Assembly (NCBI RefSeq): GCF_030269905.1
Contig: NZ_BSVC01000011.1
Location: 95,047-159,046 of the forward strand
Direction of reading: 5' to 3'
DNA from: Pelosinus sp. IPA-1
Lineage (GTDB): Bacteria; Bacillota; Negativicutes; DSM-13327
Length of the DNA: 64,000 bases
This document shows positions 47,635 to 57,173 of the stretch, piece after piece; position 1 is the first letter of the stretch, and each line of letters opens with the position of its first letter. The position numbers were made by a program, and so were the translations under genes. The notes under the pieces were generated by a model. That model saw only the letters and a list, made by a program, of their open reading frames with translations. It did not search any database and was not told the DNA's origin.

Positions 47635-48390
47635 TTAGTCCTTTTCAATAGTGTATCCACCGTCTACTGGAATTGATGCTCCTGTAACATATTTTGCTTG
47701 ATCCGAAATTAGAAAAAGTACTGCTTGTGCTATTTCTTCTGGCATTGCAAATCTTCCAAGCGGGATTAACTTTTGACGTAATTTTTCGCCGCTTTCATCA
47801 GTAATATGTCTTTTAAAAGATCAGTAAGAGTCCTTCCTGGTTCAATTGTATTGACAGTTGCTAAATCAACGGCCATTGCTTTAATTAACATACGAGCACC
47901 TGCCTTGGCAGTAGCGTATGCAGCCATGTTTTTTCCGACAAGGCTAGCCCTCATGCATCCAATATTTACGATACTACCAATTGTATTATTTTGGACCATC
48001 CATTTTGCCACTGCCTGTCCCCAAAGAAATACTCCTTTTAGATTAACACCAATTGTTTTATCCCATTGCTGTTCAGTCATATTTTAAAAATCAATTTTTT
48101 CCATTATACCTACATTAGAAATTAATGCATCAAGATGGCCTAATTTTTGAACACACTCGATTAAAGCCTTCTCTATATCTTCTTTGATGGTAACGTCTCC
48201 ACAAAAATAATCAGCATTGTCGGTAGACAATTCTTCACGGATAACCCGTAGTAGCTCTTTTTCATCTTTATCAAATAAAAAAAACATAGTATCCGTTATG
48301 AGCTAAGGCCAAAGCAATGCCATTTCCTATTCCTGAAGCAGCTCCCGCAACTATAGCTACACGTTTTTCAATATTGCACATAATAAACAT
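47635..48390 (-). pseudogene. Broken short-chain dehydrogenase/reductase
   Basis: An SDR gene in pieces. The N-terminal nucleotide motif GAASGIGNGIALALA is intact, then a frameshift lies near a run of eight A at 48279-48286. The next part ends at an in-frame TAA after MEKIDF (48084). Then come NMTEQQWDKTIGVNLKGVF and the catalytic YATAKAG. A further shift near 47766 precedes the usual C-terminus [16 protein letters not shown]...[10 protein letters not shown]. At least two frameshifts plus a stop make it non-functional. Its substrate cannot be told. Confidence 0.85.
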
Positions 48391-48669
48391 CACTCCCACA
48401 AAAGTTTTAATATTACGGTCTTCATTAATAAACAAACAGAATCCTTTAATTTTAAAAGTTATAAATAAGATCCCAAAACGGTCGTTTTTAGTGATGAAGC
48501 AAGACAATGTCGTTGCCGACCCCAAGATATGCCTATGAATTCGACTTGTATTTCCGCAGGAAAAAATAAACAATTCTAGAATGTTTAGGATGAAGCAACA
48601 GCAAATAACTGACTGGACGCATATCAATCGTTAGATGCTTAATCTAGGCATCGATATGAATACCCATGG

Positions 48670-50175
48670 ATGAGGAAAAAGCCCTAAAGTGTCAATTTCT
48701 TGAACTGCGAGTTTTAGATTTTCTTTCTAAGAGGTAATCTTCTTTTACACGTTTGAAGAAGCGTTCCACAGTGGTTAGGCATTTAAAACGAAGTTTAAAA
48801 GAATCTGTGCTGCGAGGAATTCGAGTAAAAAAGCGTAGATTATCATTTTCTCTAGTGTAGAAAACCCAGTCATAAAGAGAATCTGAGCAAGGCGTGTCAC
48901 AAGATACCTGCTAGGATTTACATGTTCTGGGGCAGCGCCACTTGTGGCGTTGACGGTCTTTATCGAAGCCATGATGTGTCCGGCATGACAAACGGGAATG
49001 CCGTCTTTGGTAAAGGAAATAGTACCTTGGCATGAGAAATTGCCTTGGTTTCTAGAATTTAAATCGATTAAGGCAGTCATGTCATAATATGGTGCAATAA
49101 CAGATAGATGGCGTAGGCATCATGAGCAGAGTCTGCATTCTCTTAAAGTAAATTCAGGGTATTGCTGTAAAAAGTCATGAAAAGAGTAAACAAAACACAG
49201 ACTGCCATGTCGGTAAGCTTTAAAAAAGTTGAGATAAATAGGCAAGTCATAAGGACTGTCGGCAGCGGTGAAGGCGTATAAAGTACGTCCAAAATAATAT
49301 TCTTCGCGGTAACTGTCCCGGCCCCAGGAGGCATCAGGATCACTAAACTTTCTTTGGCAGCTACATTTATATACTCCGTTTTTCCTGCAATCGCAAGTTA
49401 ACTTGCCGTAACGGCTTGCACCTGTGCGGGCTGAGCCACCGTCCCCGGCGACCGAAAGAGCATTGATATTTCCCAGGAGGCCATGGTTATTAGAGGGGAA
49501 TACAAAACATTCTTTTAAAATTTTTTGGAAGATATCATGAGGACGAGAGTGAAAATCAGGAGGGTTAGTAAGGCAACGGCCAATTAAACGATTGACAGTG
49601 CCTGGTCTTTTTAAAGGAGACTTATCCCCTTCTTTCTTGCCTTTCTTAGGTTTACGCCGGGTTGAGCTTGCTGGAAAGAGGCGCCGAAGAAGCCAGCCAA
49701 AGACGCTGGATAAAATCATAAAAGGTGCCGACACCAGGAATTTCATTAGGCAAAAAAACGCTGAGGATGGAAAAAATAGGCGTGGAGCGCATTGTATTAA
49801 CCCAAGTATCGATAGAGCGTTCATGTAACAGTTCCATAAGCAGCAAAGAGCGAAACATATCTACCGGGTCACGAGCTGGAGTACCTTTTGTTGGGGAATA
49901 GCGGTAGCCGACTATTTTAGCAACTTTGAACAAATCGGCATACCAAACGCTAGCTAAGGCTTGAAATTCTTGATGGGAACGAGTAGCTTTTAACAAAAGG
50001 ATCATCGCCATTAGCGAGATAGACAAAATAAATACTTTCTTCGCGATTATAGAAGTGATTTGAAAAAGTCAAGTATTATTTTAAAATACCAGCATTGGCT
50101 GGGGGAAAAACGAAAAATGACCAAGGCAGGAAGCCTTGATCAATATATGGACTCGGGTTCCCGAGAGAGTACTTA
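48670..50175 (-). mobile_element. Decayed insertion sequence with broken DDE-type transposase
   Basis: On the minus strand the transposase begins near 50026 (SLMAMILLLKATRSHQEFQAL) and continues in other frames at 49700-49120 (SARTGASRYGKLTCDCRKNGVYKCSC) and 49080-48680 (ending with a VERFFKRVKEDY-like C-terminus). At least three frame breaks are present. The right end carries two short palindromes (caaggcaggaagccttg; ctcgggttcccgag) and ends gagagagtac at 50171. Deletion derivatives lie at 56670 and 60912. I cannot assign the IS family. Confidence 0.8.
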
Positions 50176-50201
50176 AAATAATAAAGAGGAATTGTGTGAG
50201 A

Positions 50202-52250
50202 ATGATGAAAAGTATCGGCGTGGTAACCTATGTTCGCAATTCACCCGTGGCGATTTTTTTAAAAGACAATTTGGAAACCGTTCTCGCTAATTATGTTGAT
50301 GTGAAAATCTATTCTTTGGATGAATTGAAGCCGGGAAAAATGATTGATGACGATATCGTTTTAGTAATGATTAAAAGTCAGGCGCTGCAAGTAAAAAAAC
50401 ATATTTCTGATGCTCGGCGAATTGTTGTTGCCCAAAGGACTACTAGGGAGAGTGAAATTTACAAGGTTTTTTCCATTCCAGCCGATACTAGAGTGTTGGT
50501 AGTTAATGATAATTCAGAAACAACATTGGAAGCTATTACTCTCTTTTATCAATTAGGAATTAACCATTTGAATCTTGTTCCTTATAAAGAAGGCGAGGAT
50601 TACAGTGATATTAAAATTGCTATAACTCCTGGTGAGAGCTGGCGTGTTCCAAAGTATATCGGCACTGTCCTTGACATAGGCCAGCGCTATATTGATATAT
50701 CTACATTTATCGAAATAATTAATAAGTTAGAAATAACGGAAGATGAAGTTAGAAGACGATTTTTAAAGTATTCTGAAAGTATTGTATCTTTGGATACGGG
50801 TATAAGAAGGCAATATAAAGAGCTGGTTACCAAAAATACTGAGTTGAGAGCAGTGATCAATTTGTCCCCGGAGGGCATTCTGTTGTTAAACAACGAGAAA
50901 ATGGTCAGTCTCTACAACAAAAGTTTGGAAAAAATGTTCGATATTCATAAGGATATTACTTGTGTCAACTTGAATGATTTATTCACGTCGGACATTATTA
51001 ATGTTCTTAATCAGGATGTTATTAGGGATGAAATTGTAGAATATAAAGGTCGAACCTTGATTGTTAACAAACATAATCTTGAATATTTTGGAGAACTGGC
51101 CGGAATCTATTTTATATTCCAAGAAGTTACTTATATAAAACAATTAGAGCAAACTTTAACGAAAAAGTTGCGAGCTAAAGGTCTTTTGACCAGATACAAT
51201 TTTACAGATATCCATACGAAATCACCTGAAATGATACAATGTATTGATTTTGCACGAAAAGCTGCTTGCTCTGATCTAACAATCCTAATTACAGGTGAAA
51301 GCGGTACAGGGAAAGAACTTTTAGCCCAATCTATTCATAATGCATCTCATCGTACAAAGCAGCCATTTATGGCTTTTAACTGTGCCGCAGTTCCTGAAAG
51401 TATTATGGAAAGTGAACTTTTCGGCTATGAAGGCGGTACATTTACAGGAGCATTGAAAGAAGGTAAAGCCGGATTATTCGAACAGGCTAATAATGGTACG
51501 ATTTTCTTAGATGAAATTGGTGATATGCCCTATTCAATGCAGGCTAAGTTATTAAGGGTTTTACAGGAACAGCAAGTCATGCGCATTGGTTCCCAGCGTG
51601 TAACTACTATAAATATACGGGTTATTGCGGCCACAAACAATGATCTTCGTAAAAAAATACGCTCCGGTCATTTTCGGGCAGATCTTTATTACCGTCTAAA
51701 CGTGTTACCAATTATGGTTCCGCCTCTTAGAGAGCGAAAGGAAGATATTTTATATCTTTTAAATTATTTTTTGAGACAAAAACATAGGGAGGATCTTTCC
51801 GTTCTACCGGAAACCTGTGATATCTTAATGCAATATGGGTGGACGGGAAATATTCGAGAATTAAACAATGTTGCTGCATATATTTCTTTTATGACAGACA
51901 ATATAGTGAGGCCGGACCATCTTCCATGCTATATTTTTGATATTCAGGAAGATTTTGAGCGGGACTTCAACGTCTTGGCAATTAGGGGAGATTTGGAAAA
52001 CTGTCAGGCAGTATTGAAAGTTATTGCCGATTTCGATTCTTTAGATATGGGAGCTGGGCGCAAAAGTATTGAAGACTTCCTTAATAACACAGGTGTACAT
52101 TTGTCGCAAGGGGAAATTCGACGTGTACTGAACGTTTTAAATGGATGTGAACTTATAACATCTGGCATTGGACGAAAAGGCAGTGAAATTACGTTAAAAG
52201 GGAAATATTTTTTAAAATGGTTAAAAAACAGGAACAACCAACCAGTTTAA
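50202..52250 (+). CDS. Sigma-54-dependent transcriptional activator
   Basis: An AAA+ enhancer-binding protein, 682 aa. The N-terminal sensory region (about 1-190) resembles the PrpR-type receptor fold, followed by a PAS-like segment (about 220-325, ELRAVINLSPEGILLLNNE). The AAA+ domain has Walker A GESGTGKE, the sigma-54 loop written GGTFTGA (usual GAFTGA), Walker B TIFLDEIGDMP and WTGNIRELNN. The C-terminus is a winged-helix-like part, not a typical Fis helix. ATG 50202 is preferred; residues upstream would be read from the IS end. GTG 50196 is also possible. It probably controls the -24/-12 promoter at 52397. Confidence 0.9.
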   Translation: MMKSIGVVTYVRNSPVAIFLKDNLETVLANYVDVKIYSLDELKPGKMIDDDIVLVMIKSQALQVKKHISDARRIVVAQRTTRESEIYKVFSIPADTRVLVVNDNSETTLEAITLFYQLGINHLNLVPYKEGEDYSDIKIAITPGESWRVPKYIGTVLDIGQRYIDISTFIEIINKLEITEDEVRRRFLKYSESIVSLDTGIRRQYKELVTKNTELRAVINLSPEGILLLNNEKMVSLYNKSLEKMFDIHKDITCVNLNDLFTSDIINVLNQDVIRDEIVEYKGRTLIVNKHNLEYFGELAGIYFIFQEVTYIKQLEQTLTKKLRAKGLLTRYNFTDIHTKSPEMIQCIDFARKAACSDLTILITGESGTGKELLAQSIHNASHRTKQPFMAFNCAAVPESIMESELFGYEGGTFTGALKEGKAGLFEQANNGTIFLDEIGDMPYSMQAKLLRVLQEQQVMRIGSQRVTTINIRVIAATNNDLRKKIRSGHFRADLYYRLNVLPIMVPPLRERKEDILYLLNYFLRQKHREDLSVLPETCDILMQYGWTGNIRELNNVAAYISFMTDNIVRPDHLPCYIFDIQEDFERDFNVLAIRGDLENCQAVLKVIADFDSLDMGAGRKSIEDFLNNTGVHLSQGEIRRVLNVLNGCELITSGIGRKGSEITLKGKYFLKWLKNRNNQPV

Positions 52251-52331
52251 ATACCTATTTAATCCCCAATATTTAGATTTCTGAAAGTTTAATTTATGAA
52301 CAACGTTACATGATAAATGACTATATGCGTT

Positions 52332-52379
52332 AAAAAACGTAAGCTATTGCACTTAAGTGCTAGCTTGCGCTTTTTTTAT
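52332..52379 (+). terminator. Terminator after the activator
   Basis: The outer stem cgtaagcta / tagcttgcg encloses gcacttaagtgc, with T7 after. Confidence 0.85.
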
Positions 52380-52396
52380 TTTTAGAATTTTGTCAT

Positions 52397-52414
52397 TTGG
52401 CATTAAAATTGCAA
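52397..52414 (+). promoter_or_regulatory. Sigma-54 (-24/-12) promoter of the cysteine desulfidase gene
   Basis: TTGGCATTAAAATTGCAA has GG and GC separated by exactly 10 nt, as required for sigma-54. It lies 63 bp before the start codon and just after the activator gene. Confidence 0.8.
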
Positions 52415-52476
52415 TTACTTATTAAGACAAATATTGCATTTACAACTTATCACTATAAAGCAAAAGGGGGAGTTTC

Positions 52477-53787
52477 ATGAATTTTAAACAAGATAATACG
52501 GTAGAAGAACAAAAGATCTTTGGAATTTTGAACCAAGAATTAGTGGTTGCGCTTGGTTGCACTGAACCAATAGCAATTGCCTATGCGGCGGCCTTAGCTA
52601 AGCGATTTGTTAAGGATGGGGACATTCTTTCTGTACAAGTAGCGATGAGTGGCAATATCATTAAAAATGCCATGTCTGTTACTATACCCGGCACATCTAT
52701 CTGCGGTATAAATGCGGCTACAGCTTTGGGCATTGTGGCTGGTAATCCAGATAAAAAGCTAGAAGTGTTATCTGGTATAACTCAAAATCACGTAAAACAA
52801 GCACAAGACATGATAGCATCAGGAATTATTGCTACTTCTGTGGCCAATACTTCCAAGAAACTGTATATTGAAGCTGTGGTTCACTCGAAAAAATCATATG
52901 CGAAGGTTGTTATTGCTGATCATCATACGGGTGTTGTATTAATTGAAGTTGATGGTCAGGCTGTTTATAAAGAAGACCATAAGGATAATGCTTGTGATGA
53001 GCTTAATACAGACAGTCCTTTTTTGAATTTGGATAGGGTTTGGCAGTTTACTATGGAAGTCGATACAAAAAAATTAGATATAGTAAAAGAAAGTATCAAA
53101 TTGAATAAGCGAGTAGCCTTGGAGGGATTGGCGAATGTGTATGGACTTCAAGTGGGAAGAAGCATTCGTGATGGTATTGCCAAAGGAATATTGACAGACG
53201 ATTTCGCAACTTGGGCGATGGCACTGACTGCTGCTGGTTCCGATGCTAGGATGGCAGGCTGTTCACTACCCGTGATGAGTAATTCAGGAAGCGGAAATCA
53301 AGGATTGTGCGCCACATTACCCGTGGTGGCCGTCGGAGAAAAAATAGAGATTGATGACGAAAAAATGATACGGGCAGTGGCGCTAAGTCACTTAATAACC
53401 ATCTATATTAAATCTAAATTTGGTCGTTTATCTGCGTTATGCGGCGCGACTATTGCCGGAACCGGTGCCAGTTGCGGTATTACCTATCTATTGGGAGGCG
53501 ATTTAACCCAAGTGAAATATGCTGTACAAAATATGTTAGGTAATGTAACTGGCATGTTGTGTGATGGTGCCAAGGCAGGTTGTGCCATGAAAGTGTCAAC
53601 TTGCGTCAATGCGGCAATTCAATCGGCTATTATGGCCAGGGCACAACGATCGATTCAATCTACAGATGGGATTATTGAAGCCGATGTTGATCAATCGATT
53701 GAGAATCTTTGTCAGTTGGGAAATCAAGGGACTTTGGAAGCCGATAAGATTATTCTGGAAATTATGTTAAACAAAAAAGTTGGGTAA
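52477..53787 (+). CDS. L-cysteine desulfidase / L-serine dehydratase-like protein (CyuA/YhaM family)
   Basis: An iron-sulfur enzyme family that eliminates H2S from cysteine (or water from serine), giving pyruvate and ammonia. VVALGCTEPIAIAYAAA near the N-terminus carries the first cluster Cys; others are in GLCATLPV, LCGATIAGTGASCG and LCDGAKAGCAMKVSTC. Length 436 aa is normal for UPF0597/CyuA. AAAGGGGGAG precedes the ATG. Its sigma-54 promoter and neighbouring RidA and peptide-uptake genes fit a catabolic role. Cysteine versus serine cannot be separated by sequence alone. Confidence 0.88.
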   Translation: MNFKQDNTVEEQKIFGILNQELVVALGCTEPIAIAYAAALAKRFVKDGDILSVQVAMSGNIIKNAMSVTIPGTSICGINAATALGIVAGNPDKKLEVLSGITQNHVKQAQDMIASGIIATSVANTSKKLYIEAVVHSKKSYAKVVIADHHTGVVLIEVDGQAVYKEDHKDNACDELNTDSPFLNLDRVWQFTMEVDTKKLDIVKESIKLNKRVALEGLANVYGLQVGRSIRDGIAKGILTDDFATWAMALTAAGSDARMAGCSLPVMSNSGSGNQGLCATLPVVAVGEKIEIDDEKMIRAVALSHLITIYIKSKFGRLSALCGATIAGTGASCGITYLLGGDLTQVKYAVQNMLGNVTGMLCDGAKAGCAMKVSTCVNAAIQSAIMARAQRSIQSTDGIIEADVDQSIENLCQLGNQGTLEADKIILEIMLNKKVG

Positions 53788-53922
53788 TCTGGCTTTAATT
53801 ACCGTTTAATGACTTAACCATTTTGTAATTCCATTTGGATTTTCTTATCAATAATGTGAGATTTTGTCTATTTATATTTATAAGATACTGTCACTATAAA
53901 GGACGGCAGTAGTGATGTAACC

Positions 53923-54675
53923 TTGAAGGGAGAGATTATTATCAATAGACCAATTATTGGAATTTTAACTAACTTGCTTATCACTGAGGGTAGTGTATTT
54001 CCGGGAATGGAAAGGACCTACGTAAACTATGATTATGTTCAGGCAATTATGATGGTAGGAGCCGTACCGATATTATTACCAGTGATCAGTGATGAACAAT
54101 GTATTAGGAAGCAAATTGAACTTGTGGATGGTCTATTACTATCTGGCGGGTGTGATATCAATCCGCTTCGTTATAATGAAGAACCTTGCAAAGAACTAGA
54201 GTTTATTTTCCCTGAGGTAGATGAACATCAACTAGCCGCCGCGCGGATAGCTACTGGCCTAGGTAAGCCTATGCTTGGAATATGTAGGGGAACGCAAGTT
54301 CTGAATGTGGCATTTGGTGGAACCTTGTATCAGGATGTACTTCAAGTGCCCACATCTATTAAGCATACTCAGAAAACACAAAGGTATGTTCCTGGACATA
54401 CAGTGAACATAGTTCAAGATACTATCCTGTCTAGAATTTTTAATAAAAAGGTGATTTTGACCAATAGTTTTCATCACCAGGCCGTTAAGGATATTGCGTC
54501 AGGATTTATAGTCAATGCTAGGGCAGAAGATGGAGTAATAGAAGGAATCGAGAGACCAGGCGATATATTTACTGTTGGCATCCAATGGCATCCGGAAATG
54601 ATGGCTGGAAAATATCCAGAAATGCTGAATATTTTTAAACAGTTTATCGCAGCAGCGGAAGCTACGGTGCGATGA
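53923..54675 (+). CDS. Gamma-glutamyl-gamma-aminobutyrate hydrolase family (C26) protein
   Basis: A class I glutamine-amidotransferase-like hydrolase of the PuuD group. RPIIGILTN starts the fold. The nucleophile elbow is MLGICRGTQVLN and the His-Glu pair is in IQWHPE. Length is about 245-250 aa. The conventional start is TTG 53923, but AAGGGAGAG lies downstream of it. An ATC at 53941 is at ideal spacing and would give the family's usual start (xNRPIIGI). It probably hydrolyses a gamma-glutamyl amide or peptide; the substrate is not known. Confidence 0.88.
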   Translation: MKGEIIINRPIIGILTNLLITEGSVFPGMERTYVNYDYVQAIMMVGAVPILLPVISDEQCIRKQIELVDGLLLSGGCDINPLRYNEEPCKELEFIFPEVDEHQLAAARIATGLGKPMLGICRGTQVLNVAFGGTLYQDVLQVPTSIKHTQKTQRYVPGHTVNIVQDTILSRIFNKKVILTNSFHHQAVKDIASGFIVNARAEDGVIEGIERPGDIFTVGIQWHPEMMAGKYPEMLNIFKQFIAAAEATVR

Positions 54676-54716
54676 TTATAAGAGAGAAAATGAATTAGGT
54701 GAGGGGGACTTAATCA

Positions 54717-54965
54717 ATGTTATATACATACCAACCCAAAGGCGTTTGTTCAACTGAAATAACCTTTGAGATTGCGGACGGTGTTGTAAAAAATGTAAAG
54801 TTTACTGGAGGCTGTCGCGGTAATCTTACAGCTATATCCAGACTTTTGGAGGGATTGCCCGCTCAAGAGGTGATTTTAAAGATGAAGGGTATTACTTGTC
54901 GGCCAAGCGGAGCTTCTTGCGCTGACCAATTGTCATGTGCTTTAGAAAAAGCAATGAATTCTTGA
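54717..54965 (+). CDS. TSCPD-domain small protein
   Basis: An 82-residue protein of the TSCPD group (TIGR03905-like). Conserved Cys are in GVCSTEI, GGCRGN, ITCRPSG and SCADQL. The domain is shared with the C-terminus of some ribonucleotide reductases, where it may bind metal; the free-standing form has no known role. GAGGGGG precedes the ATG. A broken second copy follows at 55032. Confidence 0.85.
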   Translation: MLYTYQPKGVCSTEITFEIADGVVKNVKFTGGCRGNLTAISRLLEGLPAQEVILKMKGITCRPSGASCADQLSCALEKAMNS

Positions 54966-55031
54966 CGCTCTTCGGTATGAGATAAAAGGAGTAAACGCTG
55001 AGTGACGAATGAAGATAAAAAAATTTGGATT

Positions 55032-55115
55032 GAGGTGATTTCAAAATTAAAGGGCATTACCTGCTGACCCAGTGGAGATTCTTGTGCCGATCAGTTGTAA
55101 GCCGATGTCGAAGAA
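55032..55115 (+). pseudogene. 3' remnant of a second TSCPD gene
   Basis: The frame reads EVISKLKGITC, then TGA, then PSGDSCADQL, then TAA, matching the C-terminal half of the gene at 54717 (EVILKMKGITCRPSGASCADQL). It is a truncated duplicate with two stops. Confidence 0.8.
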
Positions 55116-55136
55116 TTAAATTTTGGGAGGTAAATC

Positions 55137-56645
55137 ATGGACATAGCAGAGCAGAACAATGAAATACGTAAACATCCAAAGGGATTTTATGTAATTGCAT
55201 TTATTGAAATATGGGAAAGATTTGGTTATGGTGGATTACACACAGTATTGGCTTTATTTCTTACTAAAAATTTAGGAATGACCGATGCCCAAAGTTTTTC
55301 GGTTTATGGTACTTTTGTAGCATTGGTGTTTGCTTTTATGTCTGTTGGTGGTTATATCGGAGATAAGGTTTTAGGAACACAACGTACTATAATATTAGGT
55401 GCTGTAACCCTTATGGTGGGCTATTTTATTATGGGACTTGCTAACTCCGATATAACACTTATCTATGCTGCTTTGGCTATTGTAGCTGTTGGTAATGGGT
55501 TATTCAAGGCTAATCCTTCAAGTTTATTATCGAAACTATATTCAAAGGATGATCCAAGAATAGATGGCGCATTTACAATCTATTACATGGCTATAAATCT
55601 TGGATTTCTCATTTCCATGATTGCTATTCCTTACTTAGGAGCAAGATATGGAGCAACTTTTGGTTTTTATGTCTGTGGCGGTGGCGTATTTTTTGCAATC
55701 GCTTCATTTCTGGCTTCTCGAAAATTAGTTAAAGGTTTTGATTCTCCAGTTGGGTTGGAACCAATAAAGTACAAAAACCTATTAATGGTGGCAGTAGGAA
55801 TTATAATAACTGTTACTGTTTCAACGTTTATGCTGCAAAATATTAAAGTGGTACGTTTTTTGCTATTATTGGTTGGAATAACGGTAGTAGGAATTTTTTT
55901 TAGGGTAATATTTAAAAGCAGTGGTACTGAACGGAATCAATTGATTGCCGCTTTTATTTTGATACTTGAAGCAATCGTATTTTATACACTTTCACAGCAA
56001 ATGCCGATGTCATTAAATTTCTTTGCAATTAGAAACGTAGAGCATGCGATATTAGGGATTCCCGTAGGTAATCCACAAAGCTTCCAGGCTTTAAATCCAT
56101 TTTTCATCATGTTGCTCAGTCCAATTTTAGCTTGGATGTATACTTATTTTGGGAAACAAGGACGAGATCTTTCTATTGCTACTAAATTTGCAGTAGGCAT
56201 GGTTTGTTGTTCATTTAGTTTTTTAATCCTGTCTTTTGGAGCTAAATTCGCAAATGCGCAAGGTATTGTTTCGGCAAATTGGCTTGTAGCAAATTATTTT
56301 TTCAGTAGTTTGGGTGAATTGTTAATCAGCGGATTAGGACTTGCAATGGTAGCTAAATTAGTGTCTCAAAGAATAGTTGGATTTGTTATGGGATCATGGT
56401 TTCTAAGTATTTCAGCGGCTGGTATTATTGGTGGTTGGGTAGCTTCATTGACTGCTGCACCAAAAGGTATCACTGATCCACTACAAACATTGCCGGTTTA
56501 TTCAAATGTGTTTCTTGAAATTGGGGCAGTTGCGGGAATAATTGCTCTTCTTATGCTAATTACTGCGCCTAAAATTAAGCACTTAATTGAAAAAGAAGAG
56601 GTAGTAGTAGGGGATTCTGTCGCAGAAGATAGTCAAGGTGCTTAG
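55137..56645 (+). CDS. POT-family proton-dependent oligopeptide transporter
   Basis: A 12-14 TM major facilitator that imports di- and tripeptides with protons. The proton-coupling motif EIWERFGYGGL (about 23-33) has the ExxER pattern. GNGLFKANPSSLLSKLY and GAFTIYYMAINLGFLI (the PTR2 signature region) follow. Length 502 aa is normal. GGGAGG precedes the ATG. With the C26 peptidase, aminopeptidase and desulfidase it suggests uptake and breakdown of small peptides. Confidence 0.94.
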   Translation: MDIAEQNNEIRKHPKGFYVIAFIEIWERFGYGGLHTVLALFLTKNLGMTDAQSFSVYGTFVALVFAFMSVGGYIGDKVLGTQRTIILGAVTLMVGYFIMGLANSDITLIYAALAIVAVGNGLFKANPSSLLSKLYSKDDPRIDGAFTIYYMAINLGFLISMIAIPYLGARYGATFGFYVCGGGVFFAIASFLASRKLVKGFDSPVGLEPIKYKNLLMVAVGIIITVTVSTFMLQNIKVVRFLLLLVGITVVGIFFRVIFKSSGTERNQLIAAFILILEAIVFYTLSQQMPMSLNFFAIRNVEHAILGIPVGNPQSFQALNPFFIMLLSPILAWMYTYFGKQGRDLSIATKFAVGMVCCSFSFLILSFGAKFANAQGIVSANWLVANYFFSSLGELLISGLGLAMVAKLVSQRIVGFVMGSWFLSISAAGIIGGWVASLTAAPKGITDPLQTLPVYSNVFLEIGAVAGIIALLMLITAPKIKHLIEKEEVVVGDSVAEDSQGA

Positions 56646-56669
56646 TAAGTTTTTATACACTAATATAGT

Positions 56670-57150
56670 AGTCTCTCGGAAACAATCCGATGAGGACGGC
56701 GGAAGATGAGCAGAAGAAGCCAGCCAAAGACGCTGGATAAAATCATAAAAGGTGCCGACACCAGGAATTTCATTAGGTAAAAAGCCGCTGAGGATGGGAA
56801 AAATAGGCGTGGGGCGCATTGTATTTCAGCAACTTTGAACAAATTGGCATATCAAACGCTAGCTAAGGCATTGTGATTTAATAAAACTGTATCCGAGAGA
56901 CCAGGTTTCAAGTAATGAAGTTGTAATTGTTCTTTAACAAAGGTTTGAAATTCTTGATGGGAACGAGTAGCTTTTAACAAAAGAATCACCGTTAGCAAGA
57001 TAGACAAAATAAATGCCTTATTCGCGATTATGGAAGTGATTTGAAAAAGTCAAGTATTATTTAAAAATACCAGCATTGGCTGGTGGAAAAACAAAATTGA
57101 CCAAGGCAGGAAGCCTTGATCAATATATGGTCTCGGGTCCGAGAGAGTAC
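56670..57150 (-). mobile_element. Deletion derivative of the 48670 insertion sequence
   Basis: It begins gtctctcggaaacaatccga and ends ccgagagagtac; internal parts match 49690-49790 and 49900-50175 of the larger copy. A segment of about 70 bp near 56870-56945 is absent from the larger copy. No intact frame remains. The end lies 24 bp before the porin start. Confidence 0.85.
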
Positions 57151-57173
57151 ATATAAATTGAGGGGGAAAATTA

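Noticed and set aside
47635..48390. An intact short-chain dehydrogenase with sequencing errors
   Set aside because: It needs at least two frameshifts plus an in-frame TAA to be repaired, and the region around it is full of other decayed genes. One shift at an A8 run could be an error, but not all of them.
55062..55070. TGA after ITC in the second TSCPD copy as a possible selenocysteine codon
   Set aside because: The intact neighbour has Arg at that place, a second stop (TAA) follows ten codons later, and the fragment lacks an N-terminal half. It is a pseudogene.
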